Positions 8,505-19,232 are shown, counted from the first letter of the stretch. The stretch: DNA of 64,000 nt from Acinetobacter sp. ANC 4910 (GCF_004331035.1 NZ_SJNT01000008.1:124001-188000); one strand, 5' to 3'. The notes: generated from the sequence alone by a model not told the origin. Made by a program: numbers and translations.

Positions 8505-11030
8505 ATGAAAAAGCTATCTTGTTCAGGCCGTGTTCATCCATTTTTTTTGATCATAATTATAGTTTTGGTCGCAATTCCTATGGGATTTTATGGCATGTAT
8601 CTCTATATTGCCCCCTCTTTGCCTGAAATGAGCATCCTAAAAAAAGCCCCCTTATTAAAACCATTACAAGTTTATAGTGCGGATCAGCAACTTATTGCAG
8701 AATATGGTGGCAAACTTTCTGTTCCTGTGGAATATGATCAAATTCCAAGAACCTTTATTCATGCTTTTTTAGCCGCAGAAGATTCAGCTTTTTTTGAACA
8801 CAGTGGGATTAGCTTTAAAGGTCTGGGGCGTGCGGTGAGTGAGAGCATCACAGGCTCAAATGTACAAACTGGTGGTTCTACCATTACCATGCAGGTGGCA
8901 AAGAACTATTACCTCAGTCCTGAACGTACACTTAAACGCAAACTAACCGAAGTTTTTCTTGCGCGCAAAATTGAACAAAACTTAAGTAAAGAAGAAATTC
9001 TAACCTTATATGTAAACAAGATTTTTCTGGGTAAAAATGCCTATGGCATTGCTGCTGCTGCCAAAATTTACTACAACAAAAATTTAGAAGATTTGAGCAT
9101 TGCCCAAATGGCAATGATTGCGGGTCTTCCTAAAGCCCCTTCAAAATACAACCCCGTTGCCAATCCCGAACGCGCATTAGAACGTCGCAACTGGATTCTG
9201 GGGCGTATGCTGCAATTGGGTTATATCAATCAAGAACAATATCAAAATGCCATTGCTGAACCCATCAATCTCGATATGCCTGAACGCGGTGTAAGCAATC
9301 AATTTCCCTATGTTGGCGAAATGGTCCGTGCAGAATTGGTGAGTAAATTTGGGGAACAAGCAATTGATTCTGGTTATAAGGTCTATACCACTATTAATAG
9401 CCAACGCCAATTTTTTGCTGAACAATCCGTACAAGATGGTTTAGAGGCCTATGATCGACGCCATGGTTGGCGTGGTGCCGAAGCACATGATAAAGATTTA
9501 AAACAATTTACCGCTTATGCAAACACCTACCCTGCAAAAGTCAGCAAAGTGAATGACAACTCCTTTGAAGCCTTCATGCAAGATGGTTCCAGTGTGACTG
9601 TACCTTGGTCTGGGATGTCTTGGGCACGCCCTTATCGCAACGCCAACAGCGTAGGCCCTGCACCCAGTCGCGCTTCTCAAATTGTAAACGTCAAAGATAT
9701 TGTTCGTTTAAGACCAAATGCGGACAAAACCTCATGGTCACTGGTACAAATCCCGAAAGCCCAAGGACAGCTGATTGCACTAAATCCCAATAATGGTGCG
9801 ATTGAAGCGGTTGTCGGGGGATATAATTTTTATCAATCCAAATTTAACCGAGCTTTACAAGGCTGGCGTCAACCTGGTTCAACCATTAAACCGTTTGTTT
9901 ATGCTTTGGCATTAGAACGCGGCATGACACCTTTTACCATGGTCAATGATAGTCCTATTACCATCGGAAAATGGTCACCACGAAATTCAGATGGGCGCTA
10001 TCTGGGCATGATTCCTTTACGTCGTGCTTTATACTTATCACGAAATACGGTCTCGGTACGTTTACTTCAAGCGGTAGGCATTGAACGCACACGCCAATTG
10101 TTTATGGATTTTGGTTTACAAGAAGATCAAATTCCAAATAACTACACGATTGCTTTAGGCACACCACAAGTATTGCCCATTCAAATGGCAACAGGTTATG
10201 CCACATTTGCGAATGGTGGTTACCGCATTCAACCACATTTTATTGATCGCATTGAAGATGCTTATGGCAAGGTAATTTATCAAGCCAACCCTGAATATGC
10301 CTGCATTGAATGTATCAATGAAACCGCAAAAGACGCATCAGAAAGTACACCTGTCACTCCTGATGACGAAGTGATTGAAGTTACCAATCAATCCGCCGAA
10401 GCGAAGATAACAGAACCCCATGCAGCCAATGCAGAATACCGTCAAGCACAGCGAATTTTAAAATCCAGCTCTGCCTTTGATATGGCCAACATCCTCAAAG
10501 ATGTTATCCAACATGGTACAGGGCGTGCTGCACTTAAAATTGGCCGCGATGATTTAGGGGGTAAAACAGGAACCACCAATGATGCCAAAGATGCATGGTT
10601 TGCAGGCTTTAATGGCAAATTGGTCACGGTGGCATGGGTCGGCTTTGACCAACCAACCACCTTAGGTCGACGTGAATACGGGGGCGTTGCAGCATTACCC
10701 ATTTGGACCAACTTTATGGACAATGCTTTAAAAGGCACACCATCAGCTTGGGTACATTTTGACAAAGATGCTAAGGCACCTACATTACATAACGACACCC
10801 AATTTATTGAAGGCGAAACCAAAAAAGATTACCGCTCCTCACCTCCGCTGGCACAACCTTTATATCGCCCTAAACCAGCAGCTCCTACACGTGCACCTGA
10901 ACGAGATTTTGATGATTTGCCAGATGAAGAAAACTTGGTTCCAAGTGATCAAACTCCACCTGCAATGCAACCGAATGCTCCAAGTAAGAAATCAGATGCC
11001 ATTGAACATTTGATTGATCAATTTCAATAG
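8505..11030 (+). CDS. ponA: Penicillin-binding protein 1A (bifunctional transglycosylase/transpeptidase)
   Basis: Class A PBP that polymerises lipid II and cross-links the glycan strands at the periplasmic face. The 841-residue protein has an N-terminal membrane anchor (about residues 13-35) and a GT51 domain with catalytic Glu92 in AAEDSAFFEH. An OB-like insert (about 310-430) follows, then a transpeptidase domain with nucleophile Ser459 in GSTIKP, the SxN motif Ser512-Arg-Asn and Lys687-Thr-Gly. A proline-rich tail follows. All active-site motifs are intact, and it is a beta-lactam target. A strong hairpin terminator follows the stop. Confidence 0.96.
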   Translation: MKKLSCSGRVHPFFLIIIIVLVAIPMGFYGMYLYIAPSLPEMSILKKAPLLKPLQVYSADQQLIAEYGGKLSVPVEYDQIPRTFIHAFLAAEDSAFFEHSGISFKGLGRAVSESITGSNVQTGGSTITMQVAKNYYLSPERTLKRKLTEVFLARKIEQNLSKEEILTLYVNKIFLGKNAYGIAAAAKIYYNKNLEDLSIAQMAMIAGLPKAPSKYNPVANPERALERRNWILGRMLQLGYINQEQYQNAIAEPINLDMPERGVSNQFPYVGEMVRAELVSKFGEQAIDSGYKVYTTINSQRQFFAEQSVQDGLEAYDRRHGWRGAEAHDKDLKQFTAYANTYPAKVSKVNDNSFEAFMQDGSSVTVPWSGMSWARPYRNANSVGPAPSRASQIVNVKDIVRLRPNADKTSWSLVQIPKAQGQLIALNPNNGAIEAVVGGYNFYQSKFNRALQGWRQPGSTIKPFVYALALERGMTPFTMVNDSPITIGKWSPRNSDGRYLGMIPLRRALYLSRNTVSVRLLQAVGIERTRQLFMDFGLQEDQIPNNYTIALGTPQVLPIQMATGYATFANGGYRIQPHFIDRIEDAYGKVIYQANPEYACIECINETAKDASESTPVTPDDEVIEVTNQSAEAKITEPHAANAEYRQAQRILKSSSAFDMANILKDVIQHGTGRAALKIGRDDLGGKTGTTNDAKDAWFAGFNGKLVTVAWVGFDQPTTLGRREYGGVAALPIWTNFMDNALKGTPSAWVHFDKDAKAPTLHNDTQFIEGETKKDYRSSPPLAQPLYRPKPAAPTRAPERDFDDLPDEENLVPSDQTPPAMQPNAPSKKSDAIEHLIDQFQ

Positions 11031-11050
11031 CAGATCTTAGTCACCCAATA

Positions 11051-11081
11051 AAAAGCCCTCATGATTTAAGAGGGCTTTTTA
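11051..11081. terminator. Bidirectional terminator between ponA and rlmA
   Basis: Perfect 10-bp stem AAAAGCCCTC / GAGGGCTTTT with a 9-base loop, T-rich on both strands, lying between the convergent ends of ponA and rlmA. Confidence 0.85.
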
Positions 11082-11086
11082 TATAT

Positions 11087-11890
11087 TTATTTCTTTTGAA
11101 ATAAATATAGCTGGAATTGTGCAGTCACTTTAAATTCAGCTAAAGCCTCTAAAGCACTTCTTCGATCTACTTTTGCTTTATAAGCATACGGCGTCATTGC
11201 AATCAAATTTTTGAGCTGTTGCTGTGGCAGCGTTAAATCTGCACTCACGATATGCGACTCAATGAGTTCAAAATCCTGTGCCAACTGCTGCACAAACTTA
11301 TTCGGCTCATGTGGCTTCACCTCTTCAAATAAAGCCTCTCGAATAGCAAATAGGTGTTCAGGTGCTGGTGTTACCACCAACAAATATCCTTTATCCTTCA
11401 GCACACGCAATATTTCTTGCTGAGGAATCGGACTAAATAAACTACTGCACAGGTCGATAGATTGATCCAATACAGGCAAAGTCGCTCCTGTGCCCACCAC
11501 CCATGTCAATTCCGAATTCAATTTAGCCGCAACTTGCACTGCATTTTTCGCAATATCGACACCCACACATTGCAACACCTCTGCCTGCATCGCATCGGTG
11601 TAATAGCCTTCACCGCAACCAATATCTAACAGGTTTTCAATGCGAAGCTGACGCAGTTTTTCGACCACAGCCTGCTGTAAAGGGGCATAAAATCCGGCAC
11701 TTAAGAATGCGCGTCGAGCTTGTACCGACTCGGGTGTATCACCCGGGGTTTTGCTGTGTTTATGCTGCACCACATGCAAATTCACATAACCCTGTTTGGC
11801 AATATCATAGCTATGACGATGTTCACATTGCCACGTTTTATCTACCAAATTTAATTTCTCACGACATACAGGGCACATGAGCAGATTCAT
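11087..11890 (-). CDS. rlmA: 23S rRNA (guanine-N1)-methyltransferase RlmA
   Basis: SAM-dependent methyltransferase of the RlmA(I) family that modifies G745 of 23S rRNA. The 267-residue protein begins with a zinc-binding module (Cys6, Cys9, Cys22, His26 in CPVCREKL...CEHRH), as in E. coli RlmA. A Rossmann methyltransferase domain follows with LLDIGCGEGYYTDAM as motif I and SPIPQQEILRVLK downstream. The ATG at 11890 has GGAGA seven bases upstream. A longer frame to 11935 would run through the mraY terminator and is rejected. It lies downstream of the rsmH-mraY operon but is separated from it by a terminator. Confidence 0.9.
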   Translation of the reverse strand: MNLLMCPVCREKLNLVDKTWQCEHRHSYDIAKQGYVNLHVVQHKHSKTPGDTPESVQARRAFLSAGFYAPLQQAVVEKLRQLRIENLLDIGCGEGYYTDAMQAEVLQCVGVDIAKNAVQVAAKLNSELTWVVGTGATLPVLDQSIDLCSSLFSPIPQQEILRVLKDKGYLLVVTPAPEHLFAIREALFEEVKPHEPNKFVQQLAQDFELIESHIVSADLTLPQQQLKNLIAMTPYAYKAKVDRRSALEALAEFKVTAQFQLYLFQKK

Positions 11891-11919
11891 TATTTTCTCC
11901 AATAATTGATCAACGAAAA

Positions 11920-11945
11920 TAAAAAAGGTCGGCATATGCCGACCT
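11920..11945 (-). terminator. Terminator of the rsmH-mraY operon
   Basis: A perfect 20-bp palindrome AGGTCGGCATATGCCGACCT (11926-11945) is followed on the minus strand by a T run. It lies 18 bases after the mraY stop and just upstream of the rlmA start. Confidence 0.8.
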
Positions 11946-11963
11946 GATTTTCGCGGATTTTAC

Positions 11964-13082
11964 TTAACGCAATTTTAAAGTCATTAGACCCAAAACCACC
12001 AGCATAATTGTAATAATCCAGAAACGAATCACCACTTGGGTTTCACGCCAGCCTTTCTTTTCATAATGATGATGTAAAGGTGCCATCAAGAAGACACGTT
12101 TATTCCGCATTCTTAACGAGCCAATTTGCAAGAAGACCGAAATGGCTTCAACCACAAATACACCACCCATAATCGCGAACACGATTTCTTGGCGAACCAT
12201 GACCGCAATGGTTCCTAGCATGGCGCCGAGTGATAAAGCACCAACATCACCCATAAATACTTGCGCAGGATGCGCGTTATACCAGAGGAAGGCCAAGCCT
12301 GCGCCAATCATCGCAGCACAAATCACCACCAATTCAGACGAATATTTCACATAAGGAATATGCAGATAATTGGCAAAACGAACATCACCCGCCAAGTAGG
12401 CAAATACACCTAAACCTGCGGCAACCAAGACAATTGGCATAATCGCCAAACCGTCCAGACCATCCGTTAAGTTGACTGCGTTAGAAGCCCCATTAATCAC
12501 TAAATAGGTAAAGAGAATAAATCCAATTCCTAAAGGAATAACCGACAATGGAATACTGAGATTCTTAAAGAATGGGATGAGAAGATCCAGCATATTTGCC
12601 GTATGAATTGGATTCTCTTGTTGCTTGGCAATCACATACAACGCAATCCCTGCACCTAAAGATGCGACCGAGGTCCAGAAAAATTTCTTCCGTGCTGGCA
12701 AACCTGCATTGTCTTTATAACGAATTTTAATCCAGTCATCCGCCCAACCCACAGCACCAAAAATGACCATGACAGCCAAAACAATCCACACATAAGGGTT
12801 GGATAAGTCTGCCCAGAGTAGAGTCGAAATCCCAATCGAAAGCAGAATCAGGACACCCCCCATGGTCGGTGTACCCATTTTTTTAGCATGGCTTTCAGGT
12901 GCAAAAGTACTGACTGCCTGACCATATTTTAGGGCTTGTAATTTACGAATCATTACTGGACCAAGCACCAATCCAATGGAGAGTGCGGTCAAAACACTCA
13001 GCAGTGAGCGCAATGTTAAATAGCGTACGACTTGGAATGAGCTGTGATAGCCCGCAAGCTGTTCAAATAACCATAACAGCAT
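11964..13082 (-). CDS. mraY: Phospho-N-acetylmuramoyl-pentapeptide transferase
   Basis: Integral membrane enzyme that transfers phospho-MurNAc-pentapeptide to undecaprenyl phosphate, forming lipid I. The 372-residue protein has about ten membrane segments. Family signatures are [21 protein letters not shown] (the Mg-binding aspartate pair), [22 protein letters not shown] and the cytoplasmic histidine cluster [12 protein letters not shown]. It is the last gene of the operon and begins one base after the murF stop. Catalytic residues appear intact. Confidence 0.97.
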   Translation of the reverse strand: MLLWLFEQLAGYHSSFQVVRYLTLRSLLSVLTALSIGLVLGPVMIRKLQALKYGQAVSTFAPESHAKKMGTPTMGGVLILLSIGISTLLWADLSNPYVWIVLAVMVIFGAVGWADDWIKIRYKDNAGLPARKKFFWTSVASLGAGIALYVIAKQQENPIHTANMLDLLIPFFKNLSIPLSVIPLGIGFILFTYLVINGASNAVNLTDGLDGLAIMPIVLVAAGLGVFAYLAGDVRFANYLHIPYVKYSSELVVICAAMIGAGLAFLWYNAHPAQVFMGDVGALSLGAMLGTIAVMVRQEIVFAIMGGVFVVEAISVFLQIGSLRMRNKRVFLMAPLHHHYEKKGWRETQVVIRFWIITIMLVVLGLMTLKLR

Positions 13083-13083
13083 T

Positions 13084-14493
13084 TTAGAGTTTCTCCATCA
13101 AGTCAGTCATCAAGGTTTCCATATGGGTATAACGAGAACCTTTAAACAGGAAACTCATCGACTGAGGTTGATGTGTTTCGACTAAACTAATTAAAAAAGG
13201 TAAGGCTTGTTCTTGACTCAAGAAAGCCTGTAATTTCTTACCATATTGGGTACTGCGCGCCCCTTCTTGCGTAGCTGGCGAGAACTCACCCACAGCTACG
13301 ACAAAATTAATGCCTTTGATCGAGACCAAATCACGCCCTAACATATAGTGTTGTTGTGCAGCACTTTGACCTAACTCACCAATATCCCCAATAACCATGA
13401 CCCGCACACCTTCTTGTTGTGCAAGCACTTCACCCGCTGCACGCATTGAGGTTGGATTGGCATTGTAAGTATCATCAATGAATAGATAAGGTGCTTGCTG
13501 AATAAAATTCAAACGCCCTTTGGCACCTTGTGCTTGCTCGAGACCCAATACAATATCATCCAAAGCAATACCAATCGCAAGCGCAAAGGCAACAGCGGCT
13601 GTCGCATTCTGGACATTATGCTCACCAGCAAACGGTAAATTCACAACTCGTTCGCCCTGTGGTGTGTGCAAGTTGAAACGCGCTGATTGCGGTTCTAGCT
13701 GTATATCAGAGGCATACACGTCACCCCCTTGACCAAAACTCACTACCTGCTCAGTTTGCACGACTTGGCGAATTTGATCTGTAAAATCATCTGCCGCAGG
13801 CACAATCGCAGTACCGGATGAGGCAATATGTGCATAAATTTCAGATTTGGCACGACAAATGCCTTCTCGTCCACCAAACTCACCCAAGTGTGCTGTGCCG
13901 ATATTAATAATACCGGCCACCTGTGGCCGAACCAATTGTGAGGTGTAATCAATCTCACCTTGATGGCTAGCACCCAGCTCCATGACCGCATAGCGATGCT
14001 CCGCACGTAACTCCAACAACATCATGGGTACACCCAAATCGTTGTTTAAATTACCGCGCGTGATCAAGGTCGGGGCCAGACGTGACAAAATACTGCCCAA
14101 CATTTCTTTGGTGGTGGTCTTACCACTACTACCAGTCAATGCAATCACTTTTAAGTCTGGATACTGTGCACGACGATAAGCACCCAAATGCCCTAAAGCC
14201 AAACGTGTATCAGCAACAACCAACTGACAAATATCTGCATCTACAGGATGACTGACGATAGCCACTTCACAGCCCTGCTCTACGACTTTTACAACAAAAT
14301 CATGCGCATCAAAGCGCTCACCTTTCAGCGCTAAAAAAGCATCACCTTGTTCCGCATGGCGGGAATCAGTCAAAATTCTTTTAATTTCAGCGCTTGGCTG
14401 TCGGCCATGTAACCAATAACCTTGTGTTGCTTCCAGTAATTCTGCTGCAGTCCACGGTTGTAAAGGAACTGTACTGGTCGTTGAAGTATGCAT
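13084..14493 (-). CDS. murF: UDP-MurNAc-tripeptide:D-Ala-D-Ala ligase
   Basis: Cytoplasmic ATP-dependent ligase that adds D-Ala-D-Ala to complete the UDP-MurNAc-pentapeptide. The 469-residue protein has an N-terminal substrate domain. A central Mur ligase domain carries the P-loop [15 protein letters not shown], the [10 protein letters not shown] segment and [14 protein letters not shown], the MurF signature. A C-terminal Rossmann domain ends [10 protein letters not shown]. It lies 12 bases after murE on the same strand. Confidence 0.96.
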   Translation of the reverse strand: MHTSTTSTVPLQPWTAAELLEATQGYWLHGRQPSAEIKRILTDSRHAEQGDAFLALKGERFDAHDFVVKVVEQGCEVAIVSHPVDADICQLVVADTRLALGHLGAYRRAQYPDLKVIALTGSSGKTTTKEMLGSILSRLAPTLITRGNLNNDLGVPMMLLELRAEHRYAVMELGASHQGEIDYTSQLVRPQVAGIINIGTAHLGEFGGREGICRAKSEIYAHIASSGTAIVPAADDFTDQIRQVVQTEQVVSFGQGGDVYASDIQLEPQSARFNLHTPQGERVVNLPFAGEHNVQNATAAVAFALAIGIALDDIVLGLEQAQGAKGRLNFIQQAPYLFIDDTYNANPTSMRAAGEVLAQQEGVRVMVIGDIGELGQSAAQQHYMLGRDLVSIKGINFVVAVGEFSPATQEGARSTQYGKKLQAFLSQEQALPFLISLVETHQPQSMSFLFKGSRYTHMETLMTDLMEKL

Positions 14494-14505
14494 CTTAGTT
14501 TCCTA

Positions 14506-16002
14506 CTATTGCGCGGGATATGCTGAGTCTGTAGCGAGATGTTGTGCATCAATCGCCGCCTGTACTTCAACCACATCATCAAACCAGTGACGAACACCCT
14601 CAATTTCTTGATAGTTCTCGTGCCCTTTGCCCGCAATCACTACAATATCACCTGCTTGCGCAGTTTTTACCGCAAATTTAATTGCTTCACGGCGGTCATG
14701 AATCTCGTGTACCTCATGGCCAGAGAAATCAATGCCCGCTTTCATATCTGTGAAAATCTGTTCAGGATTTTCTGTCCGTGGGTTATCTGAGGTTAACAGC
14801 ACCACATCGGCACCATTTAAAGCCGCTTGAGTCATCAAGGGTCGTTTCCCCCGATCTCGATCACCACCACAGCCAAACACCGCCCATAAATTCCGTTCAA
14901 CATGGCGCTTTAAGGTGGTTAAGACTTGTACTAAGGCATCTGGTGTATGTGCATAATCCACCACAAACAAGCGTGCATCATCACGAATCACCTGCATACG
15001 TCCTGGCGCACCTTGCAACTGAGGTACTGTTGCAATCAACTGTGCCAAATCAAAACCAGCGTGCTGTGCCACGATTAAACTCGCCACCAAATTCTCAATA
15101 TTAAAATGTCCAAGCAGTGGACTTTGCACCTCAAACTGATCTTGCGCTGTTACTAAACTAAAATTTGCGCCAGATAAGCTGTACTGAATATTCTTAACTT
15201 GATAATCCGCAGCTTGGGTCATGGAGTAAGTCAATATTTTTGGCTGTGCTGGATTCTCACGTGCTGCCGCCAACATGATGGATGCATATTCATCATCAAG
15301 ATTAATCACCGCGACCTTCAACGACTCGAATTTAAACAACAGTGATTTAGCTGCTGCATAAGCTTCGAGTGTCCCGTGATAATCCAAATGATCACGGCTT
15401 AAATTACTATACGCCGCTATTTCAATGGCACAACCCGTTAAACGACCTTGTTCTAGACCATGCGAACTTGCTTCAATCGAAGCAAATTTTGCACCTTGTT
15501 GTGCGTAACCATGCAAGGCATTTTGCAACTGCAAGGCATCCAAAGTGGTGTGTGAAGAGCTCTCTAAATGTGGAAGAATGCCATTGCCTGTGGTGCCCAT
15601 TACCGCACAGGATTGTCCTTGCAACATCAATAGCTCTGCGACCAGTCTTGAAATCGTGGTTTTACCATTGGTTCCTGTCACCGCCAAAATCTGTACAGCT
15701 TGTATTGGAGATACCGCTTGCAAATATTGTTTTTGCCATACACCCATTAAATGGCGAATTTCAGGCACCACTAAACTCGGAGAAACACCCAACTCAGTTT
15801 CACTAATAATAGCCAGAGCACCTTTATCCAAGGCTGTCTGTGCAAATTGTACGGTTTTTTCTGGTTGGCTCAAACTGTTCAGGGCAATAAAGATTTGTCC
15901 CGCTTGCACATAGCGACTATCCAAACAAAAACCTTGGAAAGGTTGACTCATCCATCCAGCGATTTGATCAGCAGGATGCAGTTCTTGAAATGTAATTGAC
16001 AT
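14506..16002 (-). CDS. murE: UDP-MurNAc-L-Ala-D-Glu:meso-diaminopimelate ligase
   Basis: Adds the third residue of the peptidoglycan stem peptide. The 498-residue protein has the P-loop AVTGTNGKTTISRL, the SSHGLEQGR loop and the carbamylated-lysine region. The DNPR motif in TSDNPRTENPEQIF is diagnostic of meso-DAP rather than lysine specificity, as expected for a Gram-negative cell wall. It lies between ftsI (10 bases upstream) and murF (12 bases downstream). Confidence 0.96.
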   Translation of the reverse strand: MSITFQELHPADQIAGWMSQPFQGFCLDSRYVQAGQIFIALNSLSQPEKTVQFAQTALDKGALAIISETELGVSPSLVVPEIRHLMGVWQKQYLQAVSPIQAVQILAVTGTNGKTTISRLVAELLMLQGQSCAVMGTTGNGILPHLESSSHTTLDALQLQNALHGYAQQGAKFASIEASSHGLEQGRLTGCAIEIAAYSNLSRDHLDYHGTLEAYAAAKSLLFKFESLKVAVINLDDEYASIMLAAARENPAQPKILTYSMTQAADYQVKNIQYSLSGANFSLVTAQDQFEVQSPLLGHFNIENLVASLIVAQHAGFDLAQLIATVPQLQGAPGRMQVIRDDARLFVVDYAHTPDALVQVLTTLKRHVERNLWAVFGCGGDRDRGKRPLMTQAALNGADVVLLTSDNPRTENPEQIFTDMKAGIDFSGHEVHEIHDRREAIKFAVKTAQAGDIVVIAGKGHENYQEIEGVRHWFDDVVEVQAAIDAQHLATDSAYPAQ

Positions 16003-16012
16003 TCAGCACCTA

Positions 16013-17836
16013 TTACTGGATTTGGGGGGTGTCTAAAGGCTTATCTAAAGGCACATTCATTAAACGGAGTGACTCTTGCATCACTCGAGCAAAGACAGGC
16101 GCAGCAACTAAGCCACCATAATATTGACCTTGTGGATTTTCCACGACCACAAAAATCGCTAGACGCGGATCACTCACAGGTGCAACCCCTGAAAATAGGG
16201 CACGATATTCTTTTTCCGAATAACCTTTACGGTCAGCACGTAATTTATGTGCAGTTCCTGTTTTACCTGCCACACGATAACCTGGAATATTGGCTTGACG
16301 TGCTGTACCGCCTGGTAGCGTCACTGCTTCCATCATCAACAACACTTGATCGGCAATTTTCGGATCAATCATTTGCTGGCCTTTAGGCGGTTCTTCGAGC
16401 TTATACAGACTTAGGGGAACTTTTACCCCATGATTCGCCAACATGGCATAAGCATCGACCATTTGCAGTACAGTTGCGTTAATCCCATAACCATAAGCCA
16501 TGGTCGCAACCTCAGACACATTCCACTTACTTGGCGGCAGCACCATACCCGAACTTTCACCTGGAAATTTGACTGCTGAACGCTGCCCAAAACCAACGCG
16601 TTTTAAAAAGGTCGGTAAAGTTGCATAAGGTAAAGATAACGCAATTTTCGCCACACCCACGTTAGACGATTTCTGAATAATCCCTGCTAACGTCAGTTGC
16701 CCGTAGTTATGCGTATCACGAATGGTATGGTTGCCAACACGCATAGAGCCTGGTGAGGTATTCACTACAGTCGTTGGCATGTATTTACCTGATTCCAATG
16801 CCATAGCAACCGTTAAAGGTTTCATGGTCGAACCCGGTTCAAACATATCCGTTGCACCACGGTTACGCATGGCATCTTTATTGGCCAAACCATTTTTATC
16901 ATTTGGGTTATACGACGGCCAACTGGTCATCGCCAAGATTTCACCCGTTTTCACATCTACCGCAATGGCCGATGCTGAACGTGCATTGTTCGCCACACCT
17001 GCCGCAGTCAGTTCACGGTATAAAATATATTGCAGACGCGAATCGATACTCAGGGTAATGTTCTCCCCTGACTCGACCTCTTTCACCACTTCAGGGTCTT
17101 TTACACGGTTGCCTTTCTTGTCACGCACCACTTGCTGCTCACCATCCACACCTGCAAGGCGCTTGTTGAGCTGCATTTCTAAACCTTCAATCCCTATCCC
17201 TTCACTATTGGTCAGACCAATAATTTGTGCGTTGGGCTGTGGTTGTGGGTAATAACGTTTATAGTTTTTCTCGGTATACACCGCTTGAAAGTCGCGCTTT
17301 TCAATTAATTCTGCCTGCTGTGGCGGAATCTCTTTTTGCAGCACTAAATAGCGAGAACGAGGGCGCTCGTTCATTTTTTTCTTAAGTTCCGCTCGATCCA
17401 TGCCTACCGCATCGGCTAATTCATCCAGATTAAGGTTCTTTTCTGGCAATTGGCGCTTTAGTTTTCGGTTATGCGGATCTTTCGCCAATTCAGCAGTAAT
17501 TTCATCAAATAATTTTTTATTATCAAAATAGTCACGTGGATCAATCACCACTTTCATGACAGGCGTACTGATTGCCAAAGGCACGCCATGGCGATCATAA
17601 ATCACCCCACGCATGGCTTTGAGTTTTTCAGTCCGTAAAATATTGGCATTGGCCTTATTTTGTAAAAAGTCATGGTTAATCACTTGCACATAAAATGCAC
17701 GACCAACCAATGCCAAAAAGCATAATAACACCACGGCCCACATGAGATAAAAACGCCACATTTCTACACTAATGGCATTTTTATCCGTAATCGACTGCTG
17801 CTTCTTACGTGGTTGCTTGGTCTGCTTGTCTACCAT
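16013..17836 (-). CDS. ftsI: Septal peptidoglycan transpeptidase FtsI (PBP3)
   Basis: Class B PBP of the divisome that cross-links septal murein together with FtsW. The 607-residue protein has a basic cytoplasmic N-terminus and one membrane segment (about 28-50). The PBP dimer/pedestal domain (about 70-235) precedes the transpeptidase domain with the SxxK motif in EPGSTMKPL, SxN in KSSNVG and the KTG triad in AGKTGTAHK. All are intact. It follows ftsL by 12 bases. Confidence 0.96.
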   Translation of the reverse strand: MVDKQTKQPRKKQQSITDKNAISVEMWRFYLMWAVVLLCFLALVGRAFYVQVINHDFLQNKANANILRTEKLKAMRGVIYDRHGVPLAISTPVMKVVIDPRDYFDNKKLFDEITAELAKDPHNRKLKRQLPEKNLNLDELADAVGMDRAELKKKMNERPRSRYLVLQKEIPPQQAELIEKRDFQAVYTEKNYKRYYPQPQPNAQIIGLTNSEGIGIEGLEMQLNKRLAGVDGEQQVVRDKKGNRVKDPEVVKEVESGENITLSIDSRLQYILYRELTAAGVANNARSASAIAVDVKTGEILAMTSWPSYNPNDKNGLANKDAMRNRGATDMFEPGSTMKPLTVAMALESGKYMPTTVVNTSPGSMRVGNHTIRDTHNYGQLTLAGIIQKSSNVGVAKIALSLPYATLPTFLKRVGFGQRSAVKFPGESSGMVLPPSKWNVSEVATMAYGYGINATVLQMVDAYAMLANHGVKVPLSLYKLEEPPKGQQMIDPKIADQVLLMMEAVTLPGGTARQANIPGYRVAGKTGTAHKLRADRKGYSEKEYRALFSGVAPVSDPRLAIFVVVENPQGQYYGGLVAAPVFARVMQESLRLMNVPLDKPLDTPQIQ

Positions 17837-17848
17837 ATACAGCTAGCC

Positions 17849-18181
17849 TTATTTATTGTCATCTGAAGTCATAGGTAAAGAAATTACAACCGTTTGCACA
17901 GCAGGCGGAGAATACATACGTAACTGAGTCACTGCACGAGTCCCGATTTGTGCAGTTGCACCAAAGGTTTGTTGCTCAATCAGCAACCGTCCCCATTCTG
18001 CATTCAAGTCATCACGATCACGCATAAATGAACTCAGCTCACGATAATCATGTCGATATTCAAATACCTGAAAGACCACCATAATTGCGCTGATGAAAAC
18101 TAAAATTAACATACAGGCATAAGTGATATATTTTTTCGTCCGCAATTTTTCTGCTTTCTTTTCAACTGCTTCAGTTTTCAT
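17849..18181 (-). CDS. ftsL: Cell division protein FtsL
   Basis: Small bitopic divisome scaffold that forms a coiled coil with FtsB and activates FtsWI. The 110-residue protein has a basic N-terminus, one membrane segment (about 18-40, YITYACMLILVFISAIMVVF) and a periplasmic heptad region containing EWGRLLIEQQTFGA, a pattern conserved in FtsL. Identification rests on size, topology and position between rsmH and ftsI. Confidence 0.93.
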   Translation of the reverse strand: MKTEAVEKKAEKLRTKKYITYACMLILVFISAIMVVFQVFEYRHDYRELSSFMRDRDDLNAEWGRLLIEQQTFGATAQIGTRAVTQLRMYSPPAVQTVVISLPMTSDDNK

Positions 18182-18191
18182 AGTTCGCCTT

Positions 18192-19103
18192 TTAAACTAA
18201 GCGTTCCGCAACACGAAGCCAAGCACTACGTGAACGTGGATTGGCCTTAACTTCTTCTTCACTCGCACGCACACGTGCAATTTTTTTCAAACGACGGGTA
18301 TCTTGCTGTTGTTGTGGTAGTCCCCATCCTGTGTCTTCCGCCAAAGTCGATTCTTTTTGAATAAATTGCTTAATCAGTCGATCTTCCAATGAATGGAAAC
18401 TAATTACAGCCAAACGAGCTTCTGGTTTTAACACCTCAACCGCTTGAGGCAAGAAAGCTTCAATATCTTCTAATTCTTTATTAATCGCAATACGTATTGC
18501 CTGAAATGTACGCGTTGCAGCATGTTTATTTTTTTCCCACTTCGGATGTGCAACTTTCACAATTTCTGCCAACTGACGTGTAGTGTCAATCTGCCCTGCC
18601 GCTTTAATTGCTTTGGCAATGCGGCGGCTATAACGTTCTTCTCCATACTTGAAAATCACATTGGCCAAGGCTTCTTCTTCAATCTGCATCAACCACTCTG
18701 CTGCGGTCAGACCTTGCGAATTATCCATACGCATGTCCAAGGGACCATCCTGCATGAAGCTAAACCCACGTTCCGCCTGATCCAACTGCGGTGAAGAAAC
18801 GCCTAAATCTGCCATGACACCATCGACTTGGCCTAAATCTAATGCAGCAAGCGCTTGCTGTAGATCTGCAAAACTGGCATGAATAATGTGAAAGCGAGAG
18901 TCTTCAGCGGCTAATGCAGCAGCAACTGCAAGGGCTTGTGGATCTTTGTCGAAAGCATAAACTTTAGAATTTTCATCGAGTTTTGAAAGCAGCAAACGGG
19001 TATGTCCACCTCGACCAAAAGTGCCATCGACATAAATCCCTGTATTCCGACCTGCCAACAAGGCATCCACAGTTTCATGAAGTAATACAGAAATATGAGA
19101 CAT
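18192..19103 (-). CDS. rsmH: 16S rRNA (cytosine1402-N4)-methyltransferase
   Basis: SAM-dependent enzyme (MraW) that N4-methylates C1402 of 16S rRNA. The 303-residue protein starts MSHISVLLHETVDAL and has motif I DGTFGRGGHTR, the DLGVSSPQLDQAERGFSF block and SFHSLEDRLIKQF near the C-terminus. An upstream in-frame ATG at 19139 adds 12 residues without similarity and is rejected. It is the first gene of this shortened dcw cluster: no mraZ precedes it. Confidence 0.95.
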   Translation of the reverse strand: MSHISVLLHETVDALLAGRNTGIYVDGTFGRGGHTRLLLSKLDENSKVYAFDKDPQALAVAAALAAEDSRFHIIHASFADLQQALAALDLGQVDGVMADLGVSSPQLDQAERGFSFMQDGPLDMRMDNSQGLTAAEWLMQIEEEALANVIFKYGEERYSRRIAKAIKAAGQIDTTRQLAEIVKVAHPKWEKNKHAATRTFQAIRIAINKELEDIEAFLPQAVEVLKPEARLAVISFHSLEDRLIKQFIQKESTLAEDTGWGLPQQQQDTRRLKKIARVRASEEEVKANPRSRSAWLRVAERLV

Positions 19104-19232
19104 AACAGTGCAATCAAAGTACCAAAAATTTAACTGCACATTATTACCTTGTTTTAGTAAAGCTCCAAACGTCTTTTTGTAGGGAAATATTACTTTCTAT
19201 AGAGAAAACCGTTTCTATTGTACGACCTAAGC

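Noticed and set aside
11891..11935. N-terminal extension of rlmA
   Set aside because: It would place the mraY terminator palindrome inside the coding region, and the ATG at 11890 has a proper ribosome-binding site before the zinc-finger start.
14370..14636. Minus-strand 88-codon frame across the murE-murF junction
   Set aside because: It overlaps both well-supported genes in another frame and has no features of its own.
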